Origin: Paludibacteraceae bacterium
GTDB taxonomy: Bacteria > Bacteroidota > Bacteroidia > Bacteroidales > Paludibacteraceae
Length of the DNA: 64,000 bases
NCBI GenBank assembly: GCA_017547145.1
Contig: JAFYQJ010000005.1
Coordinates: 62,001 to 126,000 of the forward strand
Direction: 5' to 3'
Shown: piece by piece, positions 52,687-62,644 of the stretch
How the letters are laid out: every line of letters begins with the position of its first letter
Position numbering within the stretch: position 1 is the stretch's first letter
The notes under the pieces: generated by a model
What the model was told of the DNA's origin: nothing
The model's database searches: none
The model's input: only the letters and a program-made list of their open reading frames with translations
Program-made: the position numbers and the translations under genes

Positions 52687-54012
52687 ATGGGAACTAAAAA
52701 GAATTTCGTACTCGACACTAATGTCATTCTTCACGACTACAAATGTTTAGAAAATTTTGAGGAAAACGACATTTACATTCCTATCGTTGTACTCGAAGAA
52801 CTCGACAAATTCAAAAAAGGCAACGAACAAATCAACTTCAATGCCCGACAATTTGCTCGCGAGCTTGACCTCATGGCCGACGACAACCTATTTAAAAATG
52901 GCGTCAGCCTTGGCGAAACAAAAGGTCGCTTATTCATCATTACCAAAAACGAGTTCCCAAAAGAATTGGAAGATGTTTTTACCACAAAAATACCAGACCA
53001 CCTTATACTCGGAGCTACACTAACGTTGAGCAAACGCCTCCCCGACGAAAAAACAATATTAGTAACCAAAGATGTCAATCTACGAATGAAAGCTCGTTCG
53101 CTTGGCATCATGGCCGAAGATTATATAACGGACAAGGTAACCAACATAGACATATTCGAACGCTCAAACGCTGTTTTCGACGACATTGCACCTGAACAAA
53201 TAGATCAACTTTATAGTTCGCACGAAGGCATTGACATTAGCGAATTTCCGTTTTGTTCGGACGTAGAGCCAAACGAATGCTTTGTGCTAAAAAGCAATCG
53301 TGCTAGTGCCTTGGCACGCTACGTAGCCACTACGCAACGTGTCGAAAAAATAGACAAAACACGAGCTTTCGGCATAGAGCCTCGCAACGCCGAGCAAACC
53401 TTTGCACTGAATGTGCTTTTAGACGAAAACGTAAAACTTGTAGCAGTAACAGGGCGTGCTGGTACAGGGAAAACGCTACTTGCACTTGCAGCTGCACTAC
53501 AACAACACGAGCTCTACAACCAAATTCTTCTTGCTCGTCCGATTGTTGCATTGGCTAACAAAGACATAGGAGCACTACCCGGCGACGCACAAGACAAAGT
53601 TGCACCCTACATGCAACCATTATTTGACAATTTGAATGTCATCAAAAAAAACTTATCGTATCAAGGTGCCGAAATAAGGGTAATAGAACAACTTCAAAAA
53701 GATGGCAATCTTATTATAGAAGCCCTCGCATTTATAAGAGGACGAAGTTTGAGCGACACCTATTTTATAATAGACGAAGCACAAAACCTTACTCCACACG
53801 AAATAAAAACAATAATAACTCGTGCAGGCGAAGGCACAAAAATAGTATTCTGTGGCGACATTTATCAAATAGATTCGCCCTATTTGGATATGCAATCAAA
53901 CGGACTTGTGTATATGATAGACCGTATGAAAGGTCAAGATATTTTTGCTCATGTTAATTTAATTAAAGGAGAACGCAGCGAACTGTCAGAATTGGCAAGC
54001 AATTTGTTATAG
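52687..54012 (+). CDS. PIN-domain PhoH-like ATPase
   Basis: Protein of 441 residues joining an N-terminal PIN nuclease domain (VLDTNVILHDYKCLENFEE, VVLEELDKFKKG, with acidic residues D8 and E38-40) to a C-terminal PhoH ATPase domain. The latter has Walker A VTGRAGTGKTLLALAAALQ near residue 257 and Walker B TYFIIDEAQNLTP near 358. Homologues are RNA helicase/RNase proteins (PhoH2-like). It is followed by the ECF sigma gene after 27 bases and may be co-transcribed with it. Confidence 0.9.
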   Translation: MGTKKNFVLDTNVILHDYKCLENFEENDIYIPIVVLEELDKFKKGNEQINFNARQFARELDLMADDNLFKNGVSLGETKGRLFIITKNEFPKELEDVFTTKIPDHLILGATLTLSKRLPDEKTILVTKDVNLRMKARSLGIMAEDYITDKVTNIDIFERSNAVFDDIAPEQIDQLYSSHEGIDISEFPFCSDVEPNECFVLKSNRASALARYVATTQRVEKIDKTRAFGIEPRNAEQTFALNVLLDENVKLVAVTGRAGTGKTLLALAAALQQHELYNQILLARPIVALANKDIGALPGDAQDKVAPYMQPLFDNLNVIKKNLSYQGAEIRVIEQLQKDGNLIIEALAFIRGRSLSDTYFIIDEAQNLTPHEIKTIITRAGEGTKIVFCGDIYQIDSPYLDMQSNGLVYMIDRMKGQDIFAHVNLIKGERSELSELASNLL

Positions 54013-54039
54013 AAAATCTATAACTTTTTAAAAACTATT

Positions 54040-54564
54040 ATGAAAACTAACATTAAAAAAGAAAAAGGTTTTGCTGCCAAACTTTTAGGAATTCAAAACC
54101 AAATGCTAAACTTTGCGTATTCGCTCACTATGAACAAAGATGATGCAAAAGATCTCACGCAAGAAACTTTCGTAAAAGCATTAACAAACAAAGAAAAATT
54201 TGCCGAGAACACAAATTTAAAAGGTTGGGTTTTTACTATTATGCGAAATGTATTTATCAACCAATATCGCAAGCAAATGGTTTCTCAAACAATTATCGAT
54301 GGTCGGTTTGGCGATTTGTATGACATAAAAGAATCACTTGAAAGCAACTCATTTATCTATACCGACAGTTTATACTCACTCAACGAAGTTGAAAAAGCTA
54401 TATCCGAATTACCTAAAGCACAACGATTACCTTTTTCTATGTTTGTTGATGGTTATAAATACGAAGAAATTGCAAAAAAGTTAAACTTACCTTTAGGAAC
54501 AGTTAAAAGTCGTATATTCCTAGCTCGAAAAATACTTCAAAGTCAGCTAAAAGACTATAGATAA
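54040..54564 (+). CDS. ECF-type RNA polymerase sigma factor
   Basis: Extracytoplasmic-function sigma factor of 174 residues. Region 2 contains DAKDLTQETFVKAL and GWVFTIMRNVFINQYRK. Region 4 contains LPKAQRLPFSMFVDGYKYEEIA and the HTH segment LPLGTVKSRIFLARKIL. No anti-sigma factor gene is adjacent, so control is probably at expression level or by a distant partner. A strong terminator follows at 54589-54626. Confidence 0.93.
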   Translation: MKTNIKKEKGFAAKLLGIQNQMLNFAYSLTMNKDDAKDLTQETFVKALTNKEKFAENTNLKGWVFTIMRNVFINQYRKQMVSQTIIDGRFGDLYDIKESLESNSFIYTDSLYSLNEVEKAISELPKAQRLPFSMFVDGYKYEEIAKKLNLPLGTVKSRIFLARKILQSQLKDYR

Positions 54565-54588
54565 AACGTTTCTACATCAACTCTTTAT

Positions 54589-54626
54589 ATAAGATTACTT
54601 CATAAGCAAGTAATCTTATTTTTTTA
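54589..54626 (+). terminator. Rho-independent terminator of the phoH-sigma transcript
   Basis: Arms ATAAGATTACTT/AAGTAATCTTAT (12 pairs), seven-base loop, then a T-run. Confidence 0.93.
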
Positions 54627-54686
54627 TACAAATCCACACAACTTTGTTTTTCGAACTCAAAACAACATACTTATTCAAAAATTAAT

Positions 54687-54694
54687 TACTTTTG
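54687..54694 (+). promoter_or_regulatory. Bacteroidota -7 box of the decarboxylase gene
   Basis: TACTTTTG fits TAnnTTTG; predicted start near 54701. No well-placed -33 TTTG. Confidence 0.45.
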
Positions 54695-54705
54695 TAAAAA
54701 ATAAA

Positions 54706-54726
54706 AAATCCATCTCACTTGGATTT
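54706..54726 (+). promoter_or_regulatory. Hairpin in the decarboxylase leader
   Basis: Arms AAATCCA/TGGATTT around a seven-base loop, starting a few bases after the predicted transcription start and 42 bases before the GTG start codon. Confidence 0.45.
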
Positions 54727-54768
54727 CTAAAATAAACAGAATGTAAAACACTTAAATTTTTAAGAAAA

Positions 54769-56163
54769 GTGAAAAACAAGTACATTGATTTAATTGAGCA
54801 ATCGTTCGATTTCCCTACAAACGAATTTTCTGTAGTTGATGGCGAATTAACATGGTTTGGTATTCCTCTAATGGAAATCATTAAACAATACGGGACTCCA
54901 CTACGCCTATCTTTTTTACCACGTATTGGTCAAAACATTCAACGTGCACGAAGAATGTTCAACGTAGCAATGGCAAAAGTTGACTATAACGCTGAATACA
55001 ACTACGCATACTGCACAAAAAGTTCTCACTTTTCTTTTATTATGGAAGAAGTTTTAAAACACGATGCTCAAATCGAAATTTCTTCTGCTTTCGACATTAA
55101 CATTGTTGAATCTCTTTACGAATCAGGGCTGTTAAAAAAAGACAAATACATTATCTGCAACGGATTTAAAAGACCTCAATACGCAGAAAACATTCAAAAT
55201 TTAATAAGAAAAGGCTTCCAAAATGTAATTCCTATTCTTGATAATATTTTTGAATTAGATTTACTCACATCAGACCCAAATCTAAAATTCAACGTAGGGA
55301 TCCGTATAGCAACCGAAGAAGAACCAAAGTTTACATTCTATACATCTCGCTTAGGTATCGGACAAAACAATGTTATTGCTTACTACAAAAGCAAAATCCA
55401 ACACAATCCGAACATTAATCTAAAGATGCTACATTTCTTTATAAATACAGGGATAAAGGACACATCTTACTATTGGAACGAACTAAACAAAGCAGTAAAC
55501 CTTTATTGTGAATTAAAGAAAATATGCCCTGAACTTGATTCGTTAAACATTGGTGGAGGTTTCCCTATCAAAGCACATCTCGACTTTGAATATGACTACG
55601 AATATATGGCAGAAGAAATTGTAGCTCAAATAAAAAATATTTGCCAACAACACAATGTGCAAGAGCCTAACATTTTTACAGAATTTGGCACATTTACAGT
55701 TGGAGAAAGTGGTGCAATGCTTTATTCTATCGTCAACCAAAAACAACAAAACGACCGAGAACTATGGAATATGATTGACAGCTCGTTTATGACAACTCTT
55801 CCTGACTCATGGGCTATCAATCAACGCTACATATTTTTAGCAATAAACAATTGGAATCTAGAGTATGAACGCGTCCATTTAGGAGGATTAACTTGTGATA
55901 GCGAAGATTTCTACAATGCAGATATCCATTCTAATGCGATATTTTTACCAAAAATCAAACAATCAGAAGAAACTCAATATGTAGGATTTTTCAACATGGG
56001 TGCATATCAAGAATCACTTAGTGGATTTGGAGGAATCCAACATTGCTTGCTTCCTGCTCCAAAATTAGTTCTTGTAGACATCGACGAAAATGGGGATTAC
56101 ACGACAAAACTCTTTGCTAAAGAGCAAAGTTACAAATCAATGCTAAAGATACTGGGATATTAA
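54769..56163 (+). CDS. Fold-type III PLP decarboxylase (arginine decarboxylase-like)
   Basis: PLP enzyme of 464 residues with alanine-racemase-like barrel. The Schiff-base lysine is probable in YAYCTKSSHFSF near residue 85. Phosphate-binding GGGFPIKAHLDF lies near 264, and GGLTCDSEDFYNAD with the CDS substrate motif near 377. It is the Bacteroidota type usually annotated as arginine decarboxylase, feeding agmatine and polyamine synthesis; diaminopimelate or carboxynorspermidine decarboxylases are related alternatives. The start is GTG; the next ATG falls inside the conserved N-terminal region. It converges on the endonuclease gene with a four-base overlap. Confidence 0.78.
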   Translation: MKNKYIDLIEQSFDFPTNEFSVVDGELTWFGIPLMEIIKQYGTPLRLSFLPRIGQNIQRARRMFNVAMAKVDYNAEYNYAYCTKSSHFSFIMEEVLKHDAQIEISSAFDINIVESLYESGLLKKDKYIICNGFKRPQYAENIQNLIRKGFQNVIPILDNIFELDLLTSDPNLKFNVGIRIATEEEPKFTFYTSRLGIGQNNVIAYYKSKIQHNPNINLKMLHFFINTGIKDTSYYWNELNKAVNLYCELKKICPELDSLNIGGGFPIKAHLDFEYDYEYMAEEIVAQIKNICQQHNVQEPNIFTEFGTFTVGESGAMLYSIVNQKQQNDRELWNMIDSSFMTTLPDSWAINQRYIFLAINNWNLEYERVHLGGLTCDSEDFYNADIHSNAIFLPKIKQSEETQYVGFFNMGAYQESLSGFGGIQHCLLPAPKLVLVDIDENGDYTTKLFAKEQSYKSMLKILGY

Positions 56164-56990
56164 AATCCCCAATCAGCAGGGACGCATTGAGTTTTATCCA
56201 CATTCACATCAGGGAAAAATGTAAATCCTGTAAGTTGTTCTATTTCGGCTACTGATTTACAGTATGACTTTAGGTTTCCTTTCTCTGCCGTACTATGAGA
56301 AAGCCAAAATCCTATACATTTCAACTCTTCAGCAGATGAAGCGAACACCGTTTTCTTAGAATTTCCTGTGCGAGTTCGTAATAAAACTTTATAATAATGG
56401 GTTGGGATAGGATACTTTCCTGCTTTTTTTGTCGCCGTTTCCCAATGAGCTCCCGTAACTACATAAATAGTATCATTACACATATATTCTCGTACTCTAT
56501 TTTCAAGATCTAGCCAAACTCCGCTATTAAAATCATAAGCTTGAGGAGTCATATTTGACATATAAAAAGTTTGCTTGTTTAAATCCTGAGTTGCAGTTCT
56601 GTCAGCAGAAGGAATCTGATGTCCACGTGTATATCCATTATAACCACCCTTACCAATTGCTTGCTCTGCATTAATTGTTGGGTCTTTAGGCCATACTTCA
56701 GAACTTTCGTACGTACGCCCAACACTTCCTCTATAACATCTATGCAAAGGGTATGCTACCCAACAAGCTGCGTACTTCGTTTTATCAAAACAAAGTGTAA
56801 AATTTCGAACCTCTCTATCATTTAATACAGCATGATGAGTTGTATATATATAATTTTCATTTGATACTCTCTCTGGTATTTCAGGATAAGTAGGATAAGG
56901 CAATTTTGACTCGCCCTCATCCCAAGGATCAACATCTTTACAGCTAATAAAAATTACAGAAAGCAATAGTATATAATAAATTCTACTCAT
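56160..56990 (-). CDS. DNA/RNA non-specific endonuclease lipoprotein
   Basis: Secreted nuclease of the NucA/EndA beta-beta-alpha-metal family, 276 residues. The signal peptide ends in the lipobox IFISCKD. The active-site region TRGHQIPSADRTA near residue 121 supplies the general-base His. SNMTPQAYDFNSGVWLDLE near 146 supplies the Mg2+-binding Asn and the family N-x-G-x-W-x-x-L-E. It likely scavenges extracellular nucleic acid or degrades competitors' DNA. It stands alone, convergent with the decarboxylase. Confidence 0.9.
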   Translation of the reverse strand: MSRIYYILLLSVIFISCKDVDPWDEGESKLPYPTYPEIPERVSNENYIYTTHHAVLNDREVRNFTLCFDKTKYAACWVAYPLHRCYRGSVGRTYESSEVWPKDPTINAEQAIGKGGYNGYTRGHQIPSADRTATQDLNKQTFYMSNMTPQAYDFNSGVWLDLENRVREYMCNDTIYVVTGAHWETATKKAGKYPIPTHYYKVLLRTRTGNSKKTVFASSAEELKCIGFWLSHSTAEKGNLKSYCKSVAEIEQLTGFTFFPDVNVDKTQCVPADWGF

Positions 56991-57029
56991 TTAAAATAGG
57001 TTTATACAAAGATAAATAAAATACAAAAA

Positions 57030-57320
57030 CTAAATAAAATGTATATCTAATAATAAATCACCACCAATATGCTGATTTATTTTTTCTATTAGCAGGTCTT
57101 TTTGGTAAAGCAGATTTTGTTTAAGAACAGAAGATGTTATTTCTACAAAAAGAGTCCTATTTTTCACAAAAACTTTATTCATATACTTCTCCATAGAAAC
57201 TCCAAACAAAGCATTCCAAGCCTGAAGAACTTTTGTTTCTTCAAGTTTTTTTTCTATGCCAAAATCTTTTAAAGATTCCTGCAAAAAACTCCCAAGCAAC
57301 TTAAAATCATTCTCTTTCAT
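57030..57320 (-). CDS. dciA: DciA (DUF721) replicative helicase operator
   Basis: Protein of 96 residues with the DUF721 fold: N-terminal KENDFKLLGSFLQESLKDFG, then VLQAWNALFGVSMEKYMNKV and the FVEITSSVLKQNLLYQKDLL strand-helix pattern. DciA loads or stabilises DnaB helicase in bacteria lacking DnaC or DnaI. The length matches Bacteroidota homologues. recF, a common neighbour, is not present here. It starts ten bases after the terminator of the upstream outer-membrane protein gene. Confidence 0.88.
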   Translation of the reverse strand: MKENDFKLLGSFLQESLKDFGIEKKLEETKVLQAWNALFGVSMEKYMNKVFVKNRTLFVEITSSVLKQNLLYQKDLLIEKINQHIGGDLLLDIHFI

Positions 57321-57327
57321 ACAAAAT

Positions 57328-57356
57328 AAAAAAACTGCTCTTAAAGCAGTTTTTTA
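57328..57356 (-). terminator. Rho-independent terminator of the outer-membrane protein gene
   Basis: Arms AAACTGCT/AGCAGTTT with T-runs in both directions. It lies just downstream of the gene at 57375-58232. Confidence 0.85.
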
Positions 57357-57374
57357 CAAAACAATTTACTCCTA

Positions 57375-58232
57375 TTAAAACCAATATCCAGAAGATGCTT
57401 TTGTTTTTCTAAATTTAGCTTTAGACAAAGCTGAATAACAAGTATAACAATCCGTCTTCAAAATATATCCTACAGAGAAACTCAAAGAAGAATACATATC
57501 AGGATACCAAGAACCTATAGGATTCAAATTATCCAAATAATCATTTGTAGATATACGAATAGTATAATCAACACCAAGTAAAAAACGCTTGCCAATACCC
57601 CAAGTAGCTCCTATTGAGAGTGGGAATGTTGGTGCTATTAATACATCTTTATCATATCGAATAATATCATTTGGATTTTCTCTTGAAGAAAGTTTACGCT
57701 TATCAGTATGCGTTTCGTTCCATTTATCAATAGCCTCTTGTTTTGTTATATTAACATCTGGCAAAAGAGTCATCCCTAGTTCATAATTAGGTTGAGTAAC
57801 TTTAGGTTTAATACTAGCTAAACCTCCAACCCCAAGTGCAACATAAAAATCAGGACGAGTTCCTGAAACATTTCTTTTTAAAATATAAAATTGTACCGCT
57901 GCTGTTAAATCAACTAATTGAGTAGAAACTTCCCAACCACGATGAGGACGCCAATTACCATCTTTCTCTCCATATACTCCATAACTAGCACCTAATTTTA
58001 TACCCCATCGGTCATGCATACGATAAGAATAATTAAATCCTACCGAAATTCTAGGATTATAGAACTGAAACACTCCATCACGTCCCGCATCAGAACTAAA
58101 AAAACCAGGACCAACAACTATTTGCCCTGTATGTTCTTTTGCTAAAAGCAACATTTGTGCTTTTGAAACAGATGTAGGAAGAAAGATAAATACTACTAAA
58201 AGTACAACCCAATATCTAAAAATCGAACGCAT
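57375..58232 (-). CDS. Outer-membrane beta-barrel protein (DUF6089-like)
   Basis: Protein of 285 residues with a signal peptide (residues 1-25, ending SVSKAQ) and an alternating beta pattern with many aromatic strand ends. Examples are FNYSYRMHDRWGIKLGASYG, VDLTAAVQFYILKR and LLGVDYTIRIS. The C-terminal tail has CYTCYSALSKAK, a CxxC pair not typical of barrels. It resembles small porin-like proteins annotated DUF6089. Function unknown. It is separated from rpoC by the strong rpoC terminator and is not part of that operon. Confidence 0.7.
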   Translation of the reverse strand: MRSIFRYWVVLLVVFIFLPTSVSKAQMLLLAKEHTGQIVVGPGFFSSDAGRDGVFQFYNPRISVGFNYSYRMHDRWGIKLGASYGVYGEKDGNWRPHRGWEVSTQLVDLTAAVQFYILKRNVSGTRPDFYVALGVGGLASIKPKVTQPNYELGMTLLPDVNITKQEAIDKWNETHTDKRKLSSRENPNDIIRYDKDVLIAPTFPLSIGATWGIGKRFLLGVDYTIRISTNDYLDNLNPIGSWYPDMYSSLSFSVGYILKTDCYTCYSALSKAKFRKTKASSGYWF

Positions 58233-58291
58233 TTTGATTTATTTATCCAAATATTTGATGGCAAATATAAATATTGTTTTGTTTAAAACAT

Positions 58292-58345
58292 AAAAAACAC
58301 CCTATTATTTGCTAAAAAAGATTAAAATTTAGCAAATAATAAGGG
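58292..58345 (-). terminator. Strong terminator after rpoC
   Basis: Arms of 14 perfect pairs (TATTATTTGCTAAA/TTTAGCAAATAATA), extended by CCC/GGG past a one-base bulge, with a T-rich tail on the minus strand. It ends the rpoBC transcript. Confidence 0.85.
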
Positions 58346-58355
58346 CATCTCTTTT

Positions 58356-61300
58356 CTAATTATTATTTTCTTCTTCAAGAAGAGCTCTTTCGTAATCTTC
58401 TTTCGAAGCTACAATCAACTTATTGAAATCACGCATACCAGTTCCTGCAGGAATCAAATGTCCACAAATAACATTTTCTTTCATTCCTTCCAAATTATCA
58501 ACTCGACCATTTATTGCTGCTTCGTTAAGCACTTTTGTAGTCTCTTGGAAAGATGCCGCAGACATAAAGCTTGTTGTTTGTAATGCGGCACGTGTTATTC
58601 CTTGCAACACCTGACTCGAAATAGCAGGATTAGCTTCACGAGCTTCTACCAAACGCATATCTTTACGTTTCAACATACTGTTTTCATCGCGTAATTTTCT
58701 TGTTGTAACAATTTGACCAGGTTTCAAATTTTCAGAATCGCCAGCATCTACTACAACTTTTTTACCCCAAATACGATCATTCTCATCATTAAACTCATTT
58801 TTATTAACAAGTTGTTTTTCTAAGAATCGAGTATCTCCTGGATCTTCAATTTGAACTTTGCGCATCATTTGACGAACAATAACCTCAAAATGCTTATCAT
58901 TAATTTTTACACCTTGCAAACGATATACATCTTGAACTTCATTTACAATGTAATCTTGGACAGCAGTAGGTCCTTTTATTGATAAGATATCTGAAGGTGT
59001 TATTGCTCCATCAGACAAAGCTGTACCAGCACGAACGTAATCATTTTCTTGTACCAAAATTTGTTTTGACAATGGTACTAAATGTTTACAAACCTCACCT
59101 GTACGAGATGTAATAACAATTTCACGATTACCTCTCTTAATTTTTCCAAAAGTAACTTCACCATCAATTTCTGATACGACCGCAGGATTTGATGGATTTC
59201 TTGCTTCGAAAAGTTCAGTAACACGCGGCAAACCACCTGTAATATCACCAGCTTTACCTACAGCACGAGGTATTTTTATCAATAAATCACCTGCTTTTAT
59301 TTCATTACCTTCTTCTACTACAAGATGAGCTCCTACAGGTAAGTTGTATACTCGCAATACTTCTCCTTCAGCATCTAAAATATGTACAGCAGGTAATTTA
59401 TTTTTATCTTTAGATTCAATGATAATCTTTTCTTTTAAACCTGTAGTTTCGTCTGTTTCAACTTTATAAGTAACATTTTCAATTACAGATTCAAATTCAA
59501 TTTTACCATCATTTTCAGAAATAATAACTGCATTAAAAGGATCCCATTCACAAATCTTTGTTCCTTTTTTGATTTGAGAACCACTCTCAACAAACAATTT
59601 AGAACCATAAGGTATATTTTGTGTTGATAATGCAATTCCTGTTACAGGGTCGATTATTTTCATTTCAGCTAAACGACCAATAACAATTTTATATTCATCA
59701 GATTCTTGTGATGGAATAACCTTCAATTCGTCAATTTCAATAGTTCCATCATAACGTGAAACGATACTTGATTCAGTTGCAATATTTGATGCAATACCTC
59801 CGACGTGGAACGTACGCAAAGTCAACTGTGTTCCTGGCTCACCAATAGATTGTGCAGCAATAACACCCACAGCTTCTCCTTTGTTTACCATTCGTCCAGT
59901 AGCCAAATTTCGTCCATAACATTTAGCACAAACGCCATGTTTTGATTCACATGTCAATACGGAACGTATTTCAACTCGCTCAATAGGAGATTCTTGTATT
60001 TTCTTTGCTGCAGCTTCAACAATTTCTTCACCAGATTTTACAATTACCTCACCAGTTGAAGGATGAATTACATCGTGAACAGAAACGCGGCCTAGAATTC
60101 TTTCATAAAGAGAAGCAACTACATCTTCATTATTTTTCACTTCAGTAGCAACTAAACCTCTTAATGTACCACAATCTTTTTCTGTAATTATAACATCATG
60201 AGAAACGTCAACCAAACGACGAGTTAAATATCCAGCGTCCGCAGTTTTCAAAGCAGTATCGGCCAAACCTTTACGAGCACCGTGAGTTGAAATAAAGTAC
60301 TCTAACACAGACAAACCTTCCTTAAAGTTAGCAAGAATAGGATTTTCAATAATTTGACCACCTTCTGTAGATTTTGTTGGTTTTGCCATCAAGCCACGCA
60401 TACCAGACAACTGACGGATTTGTTCCTTAGAACCACGAGCACCAGAATCCAACATCATGTAAACAGCATTAAACCCTTGATTATCACTTGACAAATGATT
60501 TATCAAGATCTTTCCTAAACTATCATTTACACGAGTCCACGTATCAATTATTTGGTTATAACGTTCGTTGTAGGTAATGAATCCCATGTTATAGTTATTC
60601 ATAATTTCTTCAACATCCTCATAACCTTTTTTAACTAATTCTGCTTTTTCTTCAGGAATAATAACATCGCCAAGGTTAAACGACAAACCTCCTTGAAATG
60701 CCATTTTGTAACCTAAATCTTTGATATCATCCAAGAATTTTGCTGTTTTAGCAACACCACAAGATTCAATTACACGACTAATGATACCTCGTAAAGATTT
60801 TTTTGACAACAACTCATTGATAAAACCTACTTCTTCTGGAACATATCTGTTAACAAACACACGTCCAACAGTAGTTTTTATTGTGCGAGAAACTCTTTGT
60901 CCTTCAACTACGTCATCAACCTTTACTGTAATATTTGCATGAATATCTACTTTACCTTCATTATAAGCAATCTCAACTTCTTCCGGAGAATAGAAATTCA
61001 AACCTTCACCCTTAACGCCTTCTCTTGGTTTAGTAATATAGTAAAGACCAAGCACCATATCTTGCGAAGGGATAGTAATAGGAGCTCCATTTGCTGGATT
61101 CAAAATATTATGAGAAGCTAACATCAATAATTGAGCTTCCAAAATAGCTTCGTTTCCTAATGGCAAATGTACAGCCATTTGGTCACCATCAAAGTCAGCA
61201 TTAAACGCAGTACAAGACAATGGATGCAATTGAATAGCTTTTCCTTCAATCAATTTTGGTTGGAAAGCCTGAATACCCAATCTATGCAAAGTCGGAGCAC

Positions 61301-62609
61301 GGTTTAATAATACTGGATGACCTTTCATTACCAATTCCAAAATATCCCAAACGACAGCATCTTTTCTATCAACAATTTTCTTTGCTGATTTTACAGTTTT
61401 TACAATACCACGTTCTATTAACTTACGAATGATGAATGGTTTATACAATTCCACAGCCATACCTTTTGGCAATCCACATTCATGCATTTTAAGCTCTGGA
61501 CCAACAACAATTACCGAACGAGCAGAATAATCGACACGTTTACCAAGTAAGTTTTGACGGAAACGACCTTGTTTACCTTTTAATGAATCAGATAACGATT
61601 TTAAAGGACGATTAGAATCCGTTTTCATTGCACTTGCTTTTCGGGAATTGTCAAACAACGAATCCACAGCCTCTTGCAACATACGTTTTTCATTACGCAA
61701 AATGACTTCAGGAGCTTTTATCTCAATCAATCGTTTCAAACGATTGTTACGAATAATCACTCGACGATATAAGTCATTTAAATCTGATGTTGCAAAACGA
61801 CCTCCATCAAGAGGTACCAAAGGACGTAATTCTGGTGGAATAACAGGAATTACCTTCATTACCATCCATTCAGGTTTATTGTTTTTGGCAGCACGGAAAG
61901 ACTCTACAACTTGAAGTCTTTTTAATGCTTCATTTTTACGCTGTTGAGAGTTTGAAACATTAGCTTCATTTCTCAACTCGTAAGAAAGTGTATCCAAATC
62001 CAATCTTGCAAGCAAATCACAAACAGCTTCAGCACCCATTTTTGCGATAAACTTATTAGGATCAGAATCGTCTAAATACTGATTTTCTTTTGGTAAAGTA
62101 TCAATTAAATCAAGGTATTCTTCTTCAGTTAATGTTTCTCCCACTGCAATACCTTCTTTTCCTTCTAAAATACCAGGTTGAATAATAACATATTTTTCAT
62201 AATAAATAATATTATCCAACTTTTTACTTGGCATTCCAAGTAAATATCCCATTTTGTTTGGTAAAGAACGGAAATACCAAATATGAGCGATTGGAACCAC
62301 AAGCTGAATGTGTCCTGCACGTTCGCGACGGACTTTCTTCTCTGTAACTTCAACACCACATCGATCACATACAATTCCTTTATAACGAATTCGTTTGTAT
62401 TTACCACAATGACATTCATAATCCTTTATAGGACCAAAAATTCTTTCGCAAAACAAACCATCTCGTTCAGGTTTATACGTACGATAATTGATAGTTTCTG
62501 GTTTTAAAACTTCACCATACGAAGATTCTAATATTTCTTCAGGAGAAGCTAAACCAATTGTAATCTTCTTGAAGTTATTTTTTATCTTATTATCTTTTTT
62601 AAAAGCCAT
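58356..62609 (-). CDS. rpoC: DNA-directed RNA polymerase subunit beta'
   Basis: Largest RNA polymerase subunit, 1417 residues. The N-terminal zinc site is [20 protein letters not shown] near residue 65. The catalytic magnesium loop is [12 protein letters not shown] near residue 468, and the second zinc cluster follows near residues 885-900 ([14 protein letters not shown]). The trigger-loop region contains [15 protein letters not shown] near 925. Length and order match Bacteroidota. It begins 35 bases after rpoB. Confidence 0.98.
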   Translation of the reverse strand: MAFKKDNKIKNNFKKITIGLASPEEILESSYGEVLKPETINYRTYKPERDGLFCERIFGPIKDYECHCGKYKRIRYKGIVCDRCGVEVTEKKVRRERAGHIQLVVPIAHIWYFRSLPNKMGYLLGMPSKKLDNIIYYEKYVIIQPGILEGKEGIAVGETLTEEEYLDLIDTLPKENQYLDDSDPNKFIAKMGAEAVCDLLARLDLDTLSYELRNEANVSNSQQRKNEALKRLQVVESFRAAKNNKPEWMVMKVIPVIPPELRPLVPLDGGRFATSDLNDLYRRVIIRNNRLKRLIEIKAPEVILRNEKRMLQEAVDSLFDNSRKASAMKTDSNRPLKSLSDSLKGKQGRFRQNLLGKRVDYSARSVIVVGPELKMHECGLPKGMAVELYKPFIIRKLIERGIVKTVKSAKKIVDRKDAVVWDILELVMKGHPVLLNRAPTLHRLGIQAFQPKLIEGKAIQLHPLSCTAFNADFDGDQMAVHLPLGNEAILEAQLLMLASHNILNPANGAPITIPSQDMVLGLYYITKPREGVKGEGLNFYSPEEVEIAYNEGKVDIHANITVKVDDVVEGQRVSRTIKTTVGRVFVNRYVPEEVGFINELLSKKSLRGIISRVIESCGVAKTAKFLDDIKDLGYKMAFQGGLSFNLGDVIIPEEKAELVKKGYEDVEEIMNNYNMGFITYNERYNQIIDTWTRVNDSLGKILINHLSSDNQGFNAVYMMLDSGARGSKEQIRQLSGMRGLMAKPTKSTEGGQIIENPILANFKEGLSVLEYFISTHGARKGLADTALKTADAGYLTRRLVDVSHDVIITEKDCGTLRGLVATEVKNNEDVVASLYERILGRVSVHDVIHPSTGEVIVKSGEEIVEAAAKKIQESPIERVEIRSVLTCESKHGVCAKCYGRNLATGRMVNKGEAVGVIAAQSIGEPGTQLTLRTFHVGGIASNIATESSIVSRYDGTIEIDELKVIPSQESDEYKIVIGRLAEMKIIDPVTGIALSTQNIPYGSKLFVESGSQIKKGTKICEWDPFNAVIISENDGKIEFESVIENVTYKVETDETTGLKEKIIIESKDKNKLPAVHILDAEGEVLRVYNLPVGAHLVVEEGNEIKAGDLLIKIPRAVGKAGDITGGLPRVTELFEARNPSNPAVVSEIDGEVTFGKIKRGNREIVITSRTGEVCKHLVPLSKQILVQENDYVRAGTALSDGAITPSDILSIKGPTAVQDYIVNEVQDVYRLQGVKINDKHFEVIVRQMMRKVQIEDPGDTRFLEKQLVNKNEFNDENDRIWGKKVVVDAGDSENLKPGQIVTTRKLRDENSMLKRKDMRLVEAREANPAISSQVLQGITRAALQTTSFMSAASFQETTKVLNEAAINGRVDNLEGMKENVICGHLIPAGTGMRDFNKLIVASKEDYERALLEEENNN

Positions 62610-62644
62610 AGTCTTTTATCTTTTTAATTTCAACGAAAACCAAA

